From NCBI GenBank assembly GCA_003667245.1, contig RCNN01000258.1:1-24414 (forward strand): a stretch of 24,414 nucleotides of DNA, written 5' to 3'. The position numbers and the translations under genes are program-made. Below the pieces are notes generated by a model. That model was not told the origin of the DNA and did no database searches. It worked only from the letters and a program-made list of their open reading frames with translations. Source of the DNA: Heterostelium multicystogenum. Its lineage: Eukaryota > Evosea > Eumycetozoa > Acytosteliales > Acytosteliaceae. Each line of letters opens with the position of its first letter. The stretch's first letter is position 1. Positions 16,232 through 24,062 of this stretch are shown here, one piece after another.

Positions 16232-17290
16232 ATGGACGACAACAAGAAGAAAGCCTTGGCTGCGGCCCTGGGTCAGATCGAACGTCAATTCGGCAAGGGT
16301 GCCGTAATGCGTATGGGCGATCACGACCGTCAGGCGATCCCGGCTATCTCCACTGGCTCTCTGGGTCTGGACATCGCGCTCGGCATTGGCGGCCTGCCAA
16401 AAGGCCGTATCGTTGAGATCTACGGTCCTGAATCTTCCGGTAAAACCACCCTGACCCTGTCGGTGATTGCCCAGGCACAAAAAATGGGCGCCACCTGTGC
16501 GTTCGTCGATGCCGAGCACGCCCTGGATCCTGAATACGCCGGCAAGCTGGGCGTCAACGTTGACGACCTGCTGGTTTCGCAACCGGACACCGGTGAGCAA
16601 GCGCTGGAAATCACCGACATGCTGGTGCGCTCCAACGCCATCGACGTGATCGTGGTCGACTCCGTGGCAGCCCTGGTACCCAAGGCTGAAATCGAAGGCG
16701 AAATGGGCGACATGCACGTGGGCCTTCAAGCCCGCTTGATGTCCCAGGCCCTGCGTAAAATCACCGGTAACATCAAGAACGCCAACTGCTTGGTGATCTT
16801 CATCAACCAGATCCGGATGAAGATCGGCGTGATGTTCGGCAGCCCGGAAACCACCACCGGTGGTAACGCGCTGAAGTTCTACGCTTCGGTCCGTCTGGAC
16901 ATCCGTCGTACTGGCGCGGTGAAGGAAGGTGACGAGGTTGTTGGTAGCGAAACCCGCGTTAAAGTCGTGAAGAACAAGGTGGCCCCGCCGTTCCGTCAGG
17001 CCGAGTTCCAGATTCTCTACGGCAAGGGTATCTACCTGAACGGCGAGATGATCGACCTGGGCGTGCTGCACGGTTTCGTCGAGAAATCCGGTGCCTGGTA
17101 TGCCTACAACGGCAGCAAGATCGGCCAGGGCAAGGCCAACTCGGCCAAGTTCCTTGCGGATAACCCGGATGTTGCCGCTACGCTCGAGAAGCAGATCCGC
17201 GACAAGTTGCTGACCCCGGCACCTGACGTCAAGGCTGCCGCCAACCGCGAGCCGGTTGAAGAAGTAGAAGAAGTCGACACTGACATCTGA
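16232..17290 (+). CDS. recA: Recombinase RecA
   Basis: RecA forms filaments on single-stranded DNA, carries out strand exchange and stimulates LexA self-cleavage. This 352-residue protein begins [20 protein letters not shown]. It has Walker A GPESSGKT at 64-71, Walker B with [10 protein letters not shown] at about 138-147, the [13 protein letters not shown]2-loop region near 191-202 and the usual acidic C-terminus [14 protein letters not shown] lies about 7 bases before ATG 16232. The longer open frame from 16163 contains the LexA box and is not coding. The RecA made here would also be needed for SOS induction of the tailocin cluster to the left. No break is seen. Confidence 0.99.
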   Translation: MDDNKKKALAAALGQIERQFGKGAVMRMGDHDRQAIPAISTGSLGLDIALGIGGLPKGRIVEIYGPESSGKTTLTLSVIAQAQKMGATCAFVDAEHALDPEYAGKLGVNVDDLLVSQPDTGEQALEITDMLVRSNAIDVIVVDSVAALVPKAEIEGEMGDMHVGLQARLMSQALRKITGNIKNANCLVIFINQIRMKIGVMFGSPETTTGGNALKFYASVRLDIRRTGAVKEGDEVVGSETRVKVVKNKVAPPFRQAEFQILYGKGIYLNGEMIDLGVLHGFVEKSGAWYAYNGSKIGQGKANSAKFLADNPDVAATLEKQIRDKLLTPAPDVKAAANREPVEEVEEVDTDI

Positions 17291-17298
17291 AGCAAACG

Positions 17299-17766
17299 AT
17301 GAGCGTTGTCCTGGATACACCCGTCGCCGTAAGGCGCACTGCAATGGACCTGCTCGCACGGCGCGAGCATGGTCGAGTCGAGCTGACGCGTAAGCTGCGT
17401 CAGCGTGGCGCAGATCCCGAGATGATCGACGCAGCCCTTGACCGTTTGACGGAAGAAGGGCTGCTGTCGGAGTCCCGTTACCTCGAAAGTTTCGTCTCCT
17501 ACCGAGCCCGTTCCGGCTATGGCCCTGCACGAATTCGTGAAGAGCTGAGCCAGCGTGGCCTGCAGCGTGCTGATATCGAACTCGCGTTGCGTGAGTGCGG
17601 CATCAGTTGGCAGGCGCAACTGGAAGAAACCTGGCGGCGCAAGTTTGCCGGTCATCTGCCTATTGATGCGCGTGAGCGGGCTAAGCAAGGTCGCTTCCTG
17701 AGTTATCGCGGGTTTTCGATGGAGATGATCAGTCGCCTGTTGAGCGGTCGGGATATGGATAACTGA
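17299..17766 (+). CDS. recX: Regulatory protein RecX
   Basis: RecX binds RecA filaments and limits their growth. This 155-residue protein has three repeated helical motifs of the family. They appear in [40 protein letters not shown] with [18 protein letters not shown], and the C-terminal [17 protein letters not shown]. The start lies 8 bases after the recA stop, so it is in the recA transcript and induced with it. It ends with TGA at 17766, before the REP and the bidirectional terminator. Confidence 0.96.
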   Translation: MSVVLDTPVAVRRTAMDLLARREHGRVELTRKLRQRGADPEMIDAALDRLTEEGLLSESRYLESFVSYRARSGYGPARIREELSQRGLQRADIELALRECGISWQAQLEETWRRKFAGHLPIDARERAKQGRFLSYRGFSMEMISRLLSGRDMDN

Positions 17767-17812
17767 AGGCTGCGCCTGGTAAATGGTTGCTCTGATCATT
17801 GCGGGGCTTGGT

Positions 17813-17854
17813 GTGGCGAGGGAGCTTGCTTCCGCTGGGCTGCGCAGCGGCCCT
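17813..17854 (+). repeat. Single REP element
   Basis: This is a GC-rich stretch with two adjacent imperfect palindromes (around GAGGGAGCTTGCTTCC and GGGCTGCGCAGCGGCCC). It is recognisable as a common extragenic repeat of the P. fluorescens group. It lies between convergent genes and has no inverted partner, so it is a singlet and not a REPIN. Confidence 0.65.
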
Positions 17855-17885
17855 AACCTGCGCATCGTTCTACCTGACACAACCC

Positions 17886-17917
17886 AAAAGGCCCGCTATG
17901 AAAATAGCGGGCCTTTT
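17886..17917. terminator. Bidirectional terminator between recX and the LOG gene
   Basis: A perfect 14-bp stem (17886-17899 with 17904-17917) has a GAAA tetraloop. It starts with AAAA and ends in a T run, so each strand gives a hairpin followed by U residues. It can stop recA-recX transcription on + and the LOG gene on -. Confidence 0.92.
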
Positions 17918-17934
17918 TTCGTTTCAGTGTCACG

Positions 17935-19043
17935 TCACGCCGTCTCCGTCACCCGCTGCTGCGTTTTCCCCTGAGCCTGGGCCCAGTTTTCCGGCAAGTT
18001 GATGTAATCCACCAATTCCCGCAACCGTCCCTGATCACGCCCGTTGAAGTTGAACACCAGCCGCGTCAGATGGCTGAAGCTTGGCTCGTCATGCTCTTCG
18101 CCGGTGTACGCGATTTGTTGGAAGTCGTCACTGAGGCGAAGACTGGCAAATGCCTCCTGCAGATGGGCCAGTGCGCGGTCACTCAACGGATGGTTCATGC
18201 GAATCACAAACTGGCGCTTCAGCCAGCGGGTGGAGTGGAAGTTGGCGTAGAACTGGTTGATTTCGTCCACCGCCTCTTCGGCGCTGTACACCAGGCGGAC
18301 CAGCTTGAGGTCGGTGGGCAGGATGTAGCGATTGGCCTCAAGCTGGCTGCGGATAAAGTCCAGTGCGCCTTGCCAGAAGCTACCGCCCGGTGCATCCAGC
18401 AGTACCACCGGTACCAGCGGGCTTTTGCCGGTCTGGATCAGGGTCAGCACCTCCAGCGCTTCATCCAGGGTACCGAAACCGCCCGGGCACAGGATCAAGG
18501 CGTCGGCTTCCTTGACGAAGAACAGCTTGCGGGTAAAGAAGAAGTGGAAGGACAGCAGGTTCTCGGTGCCATCGATGGTCGGGTTGGCGTGCTGTTCAAA
18601 GGGCAGGGTGATGTTGAACCCCAGGCTGTGCTCCAGGCCGGCACCCTCGTGGGCCGCCGCCATGATGCCGCCGCCGCCGCCGGTGATCACCATCAGGTCC
18701 GAACGGGCCAGGACCGCGCCCACTTCCCGGGCCAGTGCATACAGCGGGCTTTCCACCGGCGTGCGCGCCGAGCCGAACACGGTGACTTTGCGCCGCCCCT
18801 TGAACTGTTCGAGCACGCGGAAGGCGTGGTCCAGTTCCCGTATCGCCTGCAAGGTTATCTTGGCATTCCAGCGGCTGCGGTCGTCCTGGGCCATGCGCAA
18901 CACGGTGAAGATCATGTCGCGATAAAGGGGATATTTGGACTGTTGGGCGCAATCAAGTGGAGTTGCGCGTCGACCTGCTGCGTGAGGTCGGTGCCGTTTT
19001 CTTCAAATTGACGGATCAGGAGTTCATTCGGTTCGTAAGGCAT
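17935..19043 (-). pseudogene. LOG family Rossmann-fold protein (TIGR00730), one frameshift
   Basis: LOG-family proteins are predicted nucleotide 5'-monophosphate phosphoribohydrolases. ATG at 19043 gives MPYEPNELLIRQFEENGTDL, ending near SPNIP. A missing base in the G run at 18927-18930 (C run on the coding strand) breaks the frame, and the remaining 326 codons are clean. Motifs seen are VTVFGSARTPV, the glycine loop VITGGGGGIMAAAHEGAG, and the signature PGGFGTLDEALEVL that carries the catalytic Glu. Together the two parts give about 369 residues. The C-terminal third (FHSTRWLKRQFVIRMNHPLS) is longer than in small LOG proteins. It converges with recX. Which nucleotide it acts on cannot be read from the sequence. 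Confidence 0.88.
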
Positions 19044-19418
19044 TCAACTTCTCCTTCTTCACAGAACCCTGGGTGCCGGCGAGAAATTCGTCGGGACCAC
19101 GACACTGCATGTGTCGTTGCCTCTGATTAACGAGGTGGGCGAAACCGGTTCTGTATATTCCTTATGATTAAAAACCTTTGCATTGCACGCTCAGGAGGGC
19201 AACCCTCTTTTGCCCTGAAAATGTTACAGGACGGTGTGAAAACCCGATGTTCCAGGCGTTCAGGATGAATTGATCATGAGCCTATAAAGTCTTGGCTGGC
19301 AACCGCTTATTGATCACTTCTGAGGGAGTTTAGACGCTGCCGCGGGCGGGCAATGGCGGAGAGTGCAGAGGGGTATATTGCGCGCCGCTGGTCAGCGGCG
19401 CGCGACAGGAGATGTCGC
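19044..19418. other. 375-bp stretch without a gene, several hairpins
   Basis: This is the upstream region of the LOG gene and the downstream region of the small secreted-protein gene, both on -. I see three hairpins. One is ACGACAC...GTGTCGT (19099-19117) in the probable LOG leader. One is a weak GAGGG-CAA-CCCTC hairpin followed by four T on + (19195-19211). One is a 10-bp GC hairpin at 19380-19403. I see no open frame with family features, no tRNA and no known small RNA. Confidence 0.5.
19380..19403 (-). terminator. Strong GC hairpin after the secreted-protein gene
   Basis: A perfect 10-bp stem (19380-19389 with 19394-19403) with a four-base loop lies 15 bases after the stop of the minus-strand gene. 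It lacks a U run, so it may protect the mRNA end or act with Rho, and is not a full intrinsic terminator. Confidence 0.45.
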
Positions 19419-19859
19419 TTACTTTTTCTTCTTCGCGGCAGCCGGTGCCGGGCAATCTGCTTCCTGGAACTTCACCGAGGCTACCGGGCGGTTGGTTTTG
19501 TTCTCGGTGATTTCATAGCGCATGATCGCGCCCTTGGCCATCAGCTCGCGGTAACCCTTGTTCAGGCACACACTTTGGCCGAGCTGGAAGTACACAGCCT
19601 TGGGGTTGGCGCGCATTTGCTCGGCGCGCTCGGGCAGTACGCTCAGATGGTCAATCAGCTGCAAGCCTTCAACGGTGTAGGCAACTTCCAGGGTCTTTTC
19701 GTCAATTTCCCGTGGCAGTTCTTTGTTGGTTTCCTCTGCGACGCTTTGCAGCTTCCTGTTCAGTTGAGCCTCCAGCAACGAGGCCGCTTGGGCACCCAGA
19801 GGCAACACCAGCGCGAGGGCGACGGACGGAACTACAAGGCGTGGCATAAGACGCAGCAT
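19419..19859 (-). CDS. Small exported protein of unknown function
   Basis: This 146-residue protein has a clear signal peptide: basic start MLRLMPRLV, hydrophobic core VPSVALALVLPLG, and a likely cut after AQA (about residue 25). The mature part is helical at first (LLEAQLNRKLQSVAEETNKE), then has IDEKTLEVAYTVEGLQLIDH and a single Cys pair, in QSVCLNKGYRELMAKG and QEADCPA, which may form a disulfide bond. It ends PAPAAAKKKK, an unusual run of four Lys. AGGAG stands 6-8 bases before the ATG, which supports this start. I recognise it only as a conserved Pseudomonas periplasmic protein in this neighbourhood and assign no function. It is divergent from the DTW gene. Confidence 0.85.
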   Translation of the reverse strand: MLRLMPRLVVPSVALALVLPLGAQAASLLEAQLNRKLQSVAEETNKELPREIDEKTLEVAYTVEGLQLIDHLSVLPERAEQMRANPKAVYFQLGQSVCLNKGYRELMAKGAIMRYEITENKTNRPVASVKFQEADCPAPAAAKKKK

Positions 19860-20064
19860 GAAACTCTCCTGATTCGGTTACTGGTGCATAGACCAGCCAC
19901 TGCGCTGTGCGTTCAGTGGCGCGGGATTATAGGTGACCGCTTGCCCCTAGGGCCAGCCTATTGCCGGGAAGTGCAGGTGGCCGGGGGCGGCTCTGGTAAA
20001 CTGCGGTAACTTTTGCCTTCCGAGTTCTATCCGTGTCGATTTCCACTTCCCTGCGGCGCACCCG

Positions 20065-20775
20065 ATGAGCCATGCCGTCTCCCGTTTGCGCACGCAGCGC
20101 CTGGCCCGTGCCGTAAAACCGTTTGTAGCGCGAGGCTCGCGGGCCGAACGCTGCCCCGGCTGCCGGGTGATTCCCGAGTACTGCCTGTGCGCCTGGCGGC
20201 CCAAGGTCCAGGCCAGATCCGGCATGTGCCTGCTGATGCACGACGTAGAGCCGATGAAACCCAGCAACACCGGCTGGCTGATTGCCGATGTGATCAACGA
20301 CACGACTGCGTTCCCCTGGTCGCGCACTGAGGTTGAGCCGGAGTTGCTGACCTTGCTGACCGACCCGCAATGGCAGCCATACATCGTCTTTCCCGGCGAA
20401 TTCGTGGCCCCGGAGCGGGTGGTCCATCAGGTCAGGCTGGAGGAGGGCAAGCGCCCGCTGTTCATTTTGCTGGACGGCACCTGGAGCGAGGCGCGCAAGA
20501 TGTTCCGCAAGAGCCCGTACCTGGAGCACTTGCCGGTGCTGAGCCTGGCGCCCGAGCAACTGTCGCGCTACAAGCTGCGTCGCTCCAAGCGTGATGACCA
20601 CTTCTGCACCGCCGAAGTCGCCGCGCTGTGCCTGGAGCTGGCTGAAGATGCCGCAGCCAGTGAAGTCCTGGATGCCTATCTGGACGTATTCAGCACTCAC
20701 TACCTGGCCGCCAAGTTTCAACTGGCGCTGGACCCGGCCGATGTCGTCCATACTCGCCTTGCACCTTATCTATAG
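20065..20775 (+). CDS. DTW-domain tRNA-uridine aminocarboxypropyltransferase
   Basis: DTW-domain enzymes transfer the 3-amino-3-carboxypropyl group of S-adenosylmethionine to a tRNA uridine (acp3U). In this 236-residue protein the N-terminal cysteine cluster CPGCRVIPEYCLC (residues 30-42) is the family's probable zinc site. HDVEPMKPSNTG at 59-70 is the conserved HxxE...NTG block, and LLDGTWSEARKMF at 135-147 carries the DxTW motif. KLRRSKRDDHFCTAEVAALC lies in the conserved C-terminal region. It resembles E. coli TapT (YfiP) in architecture. ATG 20065 has no strong ribosome site, and a start a few codons later is possible. The frame is intact. Confidence 0.88.
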   Translation: MSHAVSRLRTQRLARAVKPFVARGSRAERCPGCRVIPEYCLCAWRPKVQARSGMCLLMHDVEPMKPSNTGWLIADVINDTTAFPWSRTEVEPELLTLLTDPQWQPYIVFPGEFVAPERVVHQVRLEEGKRPLFILLDGTWSEARKMFRKSPYLEHLPVLSLAPEQLSRYKLRRSKRDDHFCTAEVAALCLELAEDAAASEVLDAYLDVFSTHYLAAKFQLALDPADVVHTRLAPYL

Positions 20776-21029
20776 GTGTCATGGCCAGCCGACCTTTGCA
20801 TGATGGCCGCGCAAACGCGCAGCCCGCTAAAATAGCCACGGGCGTAGCGCTTGACCACCCAGGCTACGCTGGGCATGCTTGGCGCCGATTGGGGCGCTGT
20901 CACAGATTGGATACGTCGCTTTTTGACGTTGAGCGCGCCCTTTGGTGACTGCTGGCCTGGCAGCCACCTTGCGCGTTGGCGAGCACTGAACCCATCAGTG
21001 CCGCCCTAAAAAACAGGATCATTTAATAA

Positions 21030-21680
21030 ATGGCCACATACGAAATCCTGATTGCCGATGACCACCCGCTGTTTCGCAGTGCGCTGCACCAGGCGGTCAC
21101 GTTGGGCCTGGGGCCGGATGTACGCCTCGTCGAAGTCGCCAGCATTGCCGAGCTGGAAACCCGCCTTACCGAAAAGTCCGACTGGGACCTGGTCCTGCTG
21201 GACCTGAACATGCCGGGTGCCTACGGTTTTTCCGGGCTGGTGCTGCTGCGTGGGCAATACCCGCAGATACCGGTGGTGATGGTATCGGCCCAGGAAGAGG
21301 CGTCGGTGGTGGTGCGCTCCAAGGAGTTCGGTGCCAGTGGTTTCATTCCCAAGTCCAGCTCCATGGAAGACATCCAGAAAGCCGTGCGCACGGTGCTGGA
21401 TGGCGATGTCTCCTGGCCGCCGCAGGCCTTTGAAGAGATCAACGTCTCCGACGAAGCCAAGGCCGCGCGTGATGGCCTGGCCAGCCTCACGCCCCAGCAG
21501 TTCCGCGTATTGACCATGGTCTGTGAAGGCCTGCTGAACAAGCAGATTGCCTACGAGTTGAGCGTGTCGGAAGCGACCATCAAGGCTCACGTCACGGCGA
21601 TCTTCCGCAAGCTCGGCGTACGTACGCGAACCCAGGCGGCGCTGCTCTTGCAACAACTTGAGTCAATTTCGCAGCATTAA
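21030..21680 (+). CDS. erdR: LuxR/NarL-family response regulator ErdR
   Basis: This is a two-component response regulator of 216 residues. The receiver domain starts MATYEILIADDHPLFRSALH. The phosphoacceptor is Asp58 in VLLDLNMPG, with acidic residues at 10-11 and Lys108 in FIPKSSS. The C-terminal GerE helix-turn-helix reads LTPQQFRVLTMVCEGLLNKQ then IAYELSVSEATIKAHV and FRKLGVRTRTQA. In Pseudomonas the ErdR orthologue controls ethanol/acetate metabolism genes, and the neighbourhood (DTW gene before, dgkA after) is the one known for it. No sensor kinase is adjacent. The 254 bases upstream hold no gene and presumably its promoter. Confidence 0.88.
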   Translation: MATYEILIADDHPLFRSALHQAVTLGLGPDVRLVEVASIAELETRLTEKSDWDLVLLDLNMPGAYGFSGLVLLRGQYPQIPVVMVSAQEEASVVVRSKEFGASGFIPKSSSMEDIQKAVRTVLDGDVSWPPQAFEEINVSDEAKAARDGLASLTPQQFRVLTMVCEGLLNKQIAYELSVSEATIKAHVTAIFRKLGVRTRTQAALLLQQLESISQH

Positions 21681-21755
21681 GACGCTGTTCATTCACGTTT
21701 TTTTGACTTTGCTTGCTCTAGTTTCCCCACACCTTTTTGCTCAGTTGCCTACTCT

Positions 21756-22117
21756 ATGTCGCCTTTCAAGGGTCAAACCGGTATCAAACGTATTTTCAAC
21801 GCAGGCGGATATTCCCTGGATGGCTTGCGTGCGGCTTTCACCGGCGAGGCGGCGTTTCGTCAGCTGGTGTTGCTCAATGTCATCCTGATCCCGCTGAGTT
21901 TCTTCCTTAACGTCAGCCGGTAGAGCGGGCGCTGCTGATCGCCGTGTGCCTGCTGGCATTGATCGTCGAGTTGCTCAACTCCGCCGTCGAAGCGGCGATC
22001 GACCGGATTTCCCTGGACCTGCACCCCTTGTCGAAAAATGCCAAGGACATGGGCAGCGCCGCGCAGTTCGTAGCGCTGACCATGATTACCCTGGTGTGGG
22101 CCGTGATCCTGATCTAG
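21756..22117 (+). pseudogene. dgkA: Diacylglycerol kinase, one frameshift
   Basis: This small integral-membrane kinase phosphorylates diacylglycerol to phosphatidic acid, recycling lipid from membrane-derived glycan synthesis. ATG 21756 gives MSPFKGQTGIKRIFNAGGYS and LDGLRAAFTGEAAFRQL, then the first membrane helix (LVLLNVILIPLSFFLNV). A missing G in the run at 21919-21920 breaks the frame. Coding resumes VERALLIAVCLLALIVELLN, followed by SAVEAAIDRISLDLHPLSKN, the active-site signature with the catalytic Glu in ELLNSAVEA, and a last membrane helix ending VWAVILI. Repaired length is about 120 residues, the family norm. The stop shares bases with the finR stop on the other strand. I see no clear ribosome site. 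Confidence 0.92.
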
Positions 22118-23040
22118 GCAATGGTCGGCAGTACAATCTCGTCGCTGCGCTGCACCCCGGCGGTGAACGACCGGCACAGCTCGAGGAATTCGCGCATGGC
22201 CGAGGTCTGGTACTTTTGCTTGTGCCAGATGAAATAGAACTGCCGGGCCAGGTCCAGGTCCGGGGTTTCCACCGGTACCAGGCTGCCACGCCGGAAGGCG
22301 TCGCGCAGCGCCAGCCGGGAAATGCAGCCAATCCCCAAGCCTGATTCCACCGCGCGTTTGATTGCCTCGGTGTGTTCCAGCTCCAGGCGGATATTCAGCG
22401 CGCTGCGGTGATGCCGCATGGCCTGGTCAAAGGTCAGGCGTGTTCCAGAGCCTTGTTCCCGCAGGATCCAGGCTTCATGGGTCAGCTCTTCCATGGTCGC
22501 CTGGCCGCGCTTGGCCAAGTGATGCTGGGGTGCGCAGAACACCACCAGTTCATCTTCCACCCAGGTTTGCACCTCGATGTCCGGGTGGCTGCAGTCGCCT
22601 TCGATTAGACCCAGATCAATTTCGTAGTGCGCCACCTGATGCACGATATGCGCAGTGTTCTGCACATGCAGCTTCACCTGGCTCTCGGGATGCTGCTGCA
22701 TGAAGCTGCCGATCAGCAGCGTGGCCAGGTAGTTGCCGATGGTCAGCGTGGCCCCGACCGCCAGGGAGCCGAAGCCCGACTTGCCGTTGAGCAGGTCCTC
22801 GATCTCCTTGGCCTGGTCCAGCAGTGCCACCGCCTGGGGCAATAGCTGGTGACCGAGGGCGTTGAGGCTCAGGCGTTTGCCCGCGCGGTCGAACAACTGG
22901 CAGCTGGATTGACGCTCCAGCTCGGTAATCGACGTGCTGGCGGCGGATTGAGATAAGGCCAGAAGGCCAGCAGCGCGCGAGACGCTTTCCTGCTGGGCGA
23001 CGGCGACGAAGACTTGCAGTTGACGTAGAGTAAATCGCAT
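22114..23040 (-). CDS. finR: LysR-family regulator FinR
   Basis: FinR activates the divergent fpr gene under oxidative stress in pseudomonads. This 308-residue protein begins MRFTLRQLQVFVAVAQQESV, with a LysR helix-turn-helix at about 3-62 (SRAAGLLALSQSAASTSITE) and a substrate-binding-like domain after about 90 (LAVGATLTIGNYLATLLIGS, VESGLGIGCISRLALRDAF). The start at 23040 is chosen because the HTH family begins here. The longer open frame reaching 23175 would run over the fpr promoter. The start codon overlaps a perfect palindrome (23039-23048). It converges with dgkA and the two stop codons overlap in CTAG. Confidence 0.93.
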   Translation of the reverse strand: MRFTLRQLQVFVAVAQQESVSRAAGLLALSQSAASTSITELERQSSCQLFDRAGKRLSLNALGHQLLPQAVALLDQAKEIEDLLNGKSGFGSLAVGATLTIGNYLATLLIGSFMQQHPESQVKLHVQNTAHIVHQVAHYEIDLGLIEGDCSHPDIEVQTWVEDELVVFCAPQHHLAKRGQATMEELTHEAWILREQGSGTRLTFDQAMRHHRSALNIRLELEHTEAIKRAVESGLGIGCISRLALRDAFRRGSLVPVETPDLDLARQFYFIWHKQKYQTSAMREFLELCRSFTAGVQRSDEIVLPTIA

Positions 23041-23052
23041 ATCGATATAACC

Positions 23053-23065
23053 GATAACCCTTATC
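23053..23065. promoter_or_regulatory. Palindrome in the finR-fpr intergenic region, probable FinR site
   Basis: GATAACCCTTATC is a perfect GATAA-N3-TTATC inverted repeat, centred about 50-55 bases before the expected fpr transcription start, where LysR activators usually bind. A second palindrome, ATATCGATAT, lies at 23039-23048 over the finR start. Assignment to FinR is by position. Confidence 0.6.
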
Positions 23066-23077
23066 TTAATAATCCAG

Positions 23078-23106
23078 TTAACAGATATTGTCGCCGCCAT
23101 TAGAAT
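23078..23106 (+). promoter_or_regulatory. fpr promoter (sigma-70)
   Basis: TTAACA (23078-23083), a 17-base spacer, then TAGAAT (23101-23106) is one mismatch from consensus at each box. It lies about 60 bases before the fpr start and just downstream of the palindrome at 23053-23065. Confidence 0.75.
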
Positions 23107-23164
23107 GCTGTGCAATTGCGCATCCATCATTTGGCGCAGACCCATTTCCAGGAGTCCCCCGTAC

Positions 23165-23944
23165 ATGAGCAACATGAACCACGAGCGTGTCCTCAGTGTT
23201 CATCACTGGAACGACACTCTGTTCAGCTTCAAGTGCACCCGCGATCCGGGCCTGCGCTTCGAGAACGGTCAGTTCGTGATGATCGGCCTGCAACAGCCCA
23301 ACGGCCGCCCGCTCATGCGCGCTTACTCGATTGCCAGCCCGAACTGGGAAGAGCATCTGGAGTTCTTCAGCATCAAGGTGCCTGATGGCCCGCTGACTTC
23401 CCAATTGCAGCACTTGAAGGAAGGCGACGAGATCATCATCAGCAAAAAACCGACGGGCACCCTGGTGCTTGACGATTTGAAGCCGGGCAAACACCTGTAC
23501 CTGCTCAGCACCGGCACTGGCCTGGCGCCGTTCATGAGCGTGATCCAGGACCCGGAAACCTACGAGCGTTTCGAAAAAGTGATCCTGTGCCACGGCGTGC
23601 GTTACGTCAACGAAGTCGCCTACCGCGAATTCATCACCGAGCACCTGCCGCAGAACGAGTTCTTCGGCGAGGCCCTGCGTGACAAGTTGATCTACTACCC
23701 GACGGTGACCCGAGAGCCGTTCGAAAACGAAGGCCGCCTGACCGACCTGATGCGCAGCGGCAAGCTGTTCAGCGACATCGGCCTGCCGCCGATCAATCCT
23801 GAAGACGATCGCGCCATGCTGTGCGGCAGCCCGAGCATGCTGGATGAAACCAGCGAAGTGCTCAACAGCTTCGGCCTGAAGGTTTCCCCGCGTATGCGTG
23901 AGCCGGGCGACTACCTGATCGAGCGTGCGTTCGTCGAGAAATAA
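23165..23944 (+). CDS. fpr: Ferredoxin--NADP(+) reductase
   Basis: Fpr is a cytoplasmic FAD enzyme exchanging electrons between NADPH and ferredoxin, flavodoxin or bacterioferritin-associated ferredoxin, and is important under oxidative and iron stress. This 259-residue protein begins MSNMNHERVLSVHHWNDTLF. The FAD motif RAYSIASPN lies at 52-60, and the NADP-loop STGTGLAPFMS at about 115-125. CGSPSMLDE lies near 219-227, and the C-terminus is LIERAFVEK. AGGAG lies about 12 bases before ATG 23165, and the longer open frame upstream contains the promoter. It is divergent from finR, its known activator. Confidence 0.97.
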   Translation: MSNMNHERVLSVHHWNDTLFSFKCTRDPGLRFENGQFVMIGLQQPNGRPLMRAYSIASPNWEEHLEFFSIKVPDGPLTSQLQHLKEGDEIIISKKPTGTLVLDDLKPGKHLYLLSTGTGLAPFMSVIQDPETYERFEKVILCHGVRYVNEVAYREFITEHLPQNEFFGEALRDKLIYYPTVTREPFENEGRLTDLMRSGKLFSDIGLPPINPEDDRAMLCGSPSMLDETSEVLNSFGLKVSPRMREPGDYLIERAFVEK

Positions 23945-23957
23945 GCGCGACGCAAAA

Positions 23958-24053
23958 AAATGTGGGAGCGGGCTTGCTCGCGAAAGCGGTGTAACAGTCA
24001 CCAGATGTATTGACTGATCCACCGCTTTCGCGAGCAAGCCCGCTCCCACATTT
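23958..24053. repeat. REPIN (inverted pair of REP sequences)
   Basis: Two perfect 34-base arms (23958-23991 and 24020-24053) are inverted around a 28-base loop. The core GTGGGAGCGGGCTTGCTCGC is a REP sequence abundant in the P. fluorescens group, where such pairs are moved by RAYT transposases. No RAYT gene is in the window. It lies between the convergent fpr and trmO genes, and as RNA would form a very stable hairpin that may also serve as a transcript end for both. Confidence 0.92.
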
Positions 24054-24062
24054 GTTTCCGGT

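Noticed and set aside
16229..17530. Long open frame (433 codons) on the minus strand opposite recA and recX
   Set aside because: It mirrors the codon structure of recA on the other strand, has no family motifs and no ribosome site. It is an antisense shadow common in GC-rich genes.
18070..19011. Long open frame on the plus strand opposite the LOG gene
   Set aside because: The minus-strand reading carries the full LOG signatures. The plus-strand reading has none.
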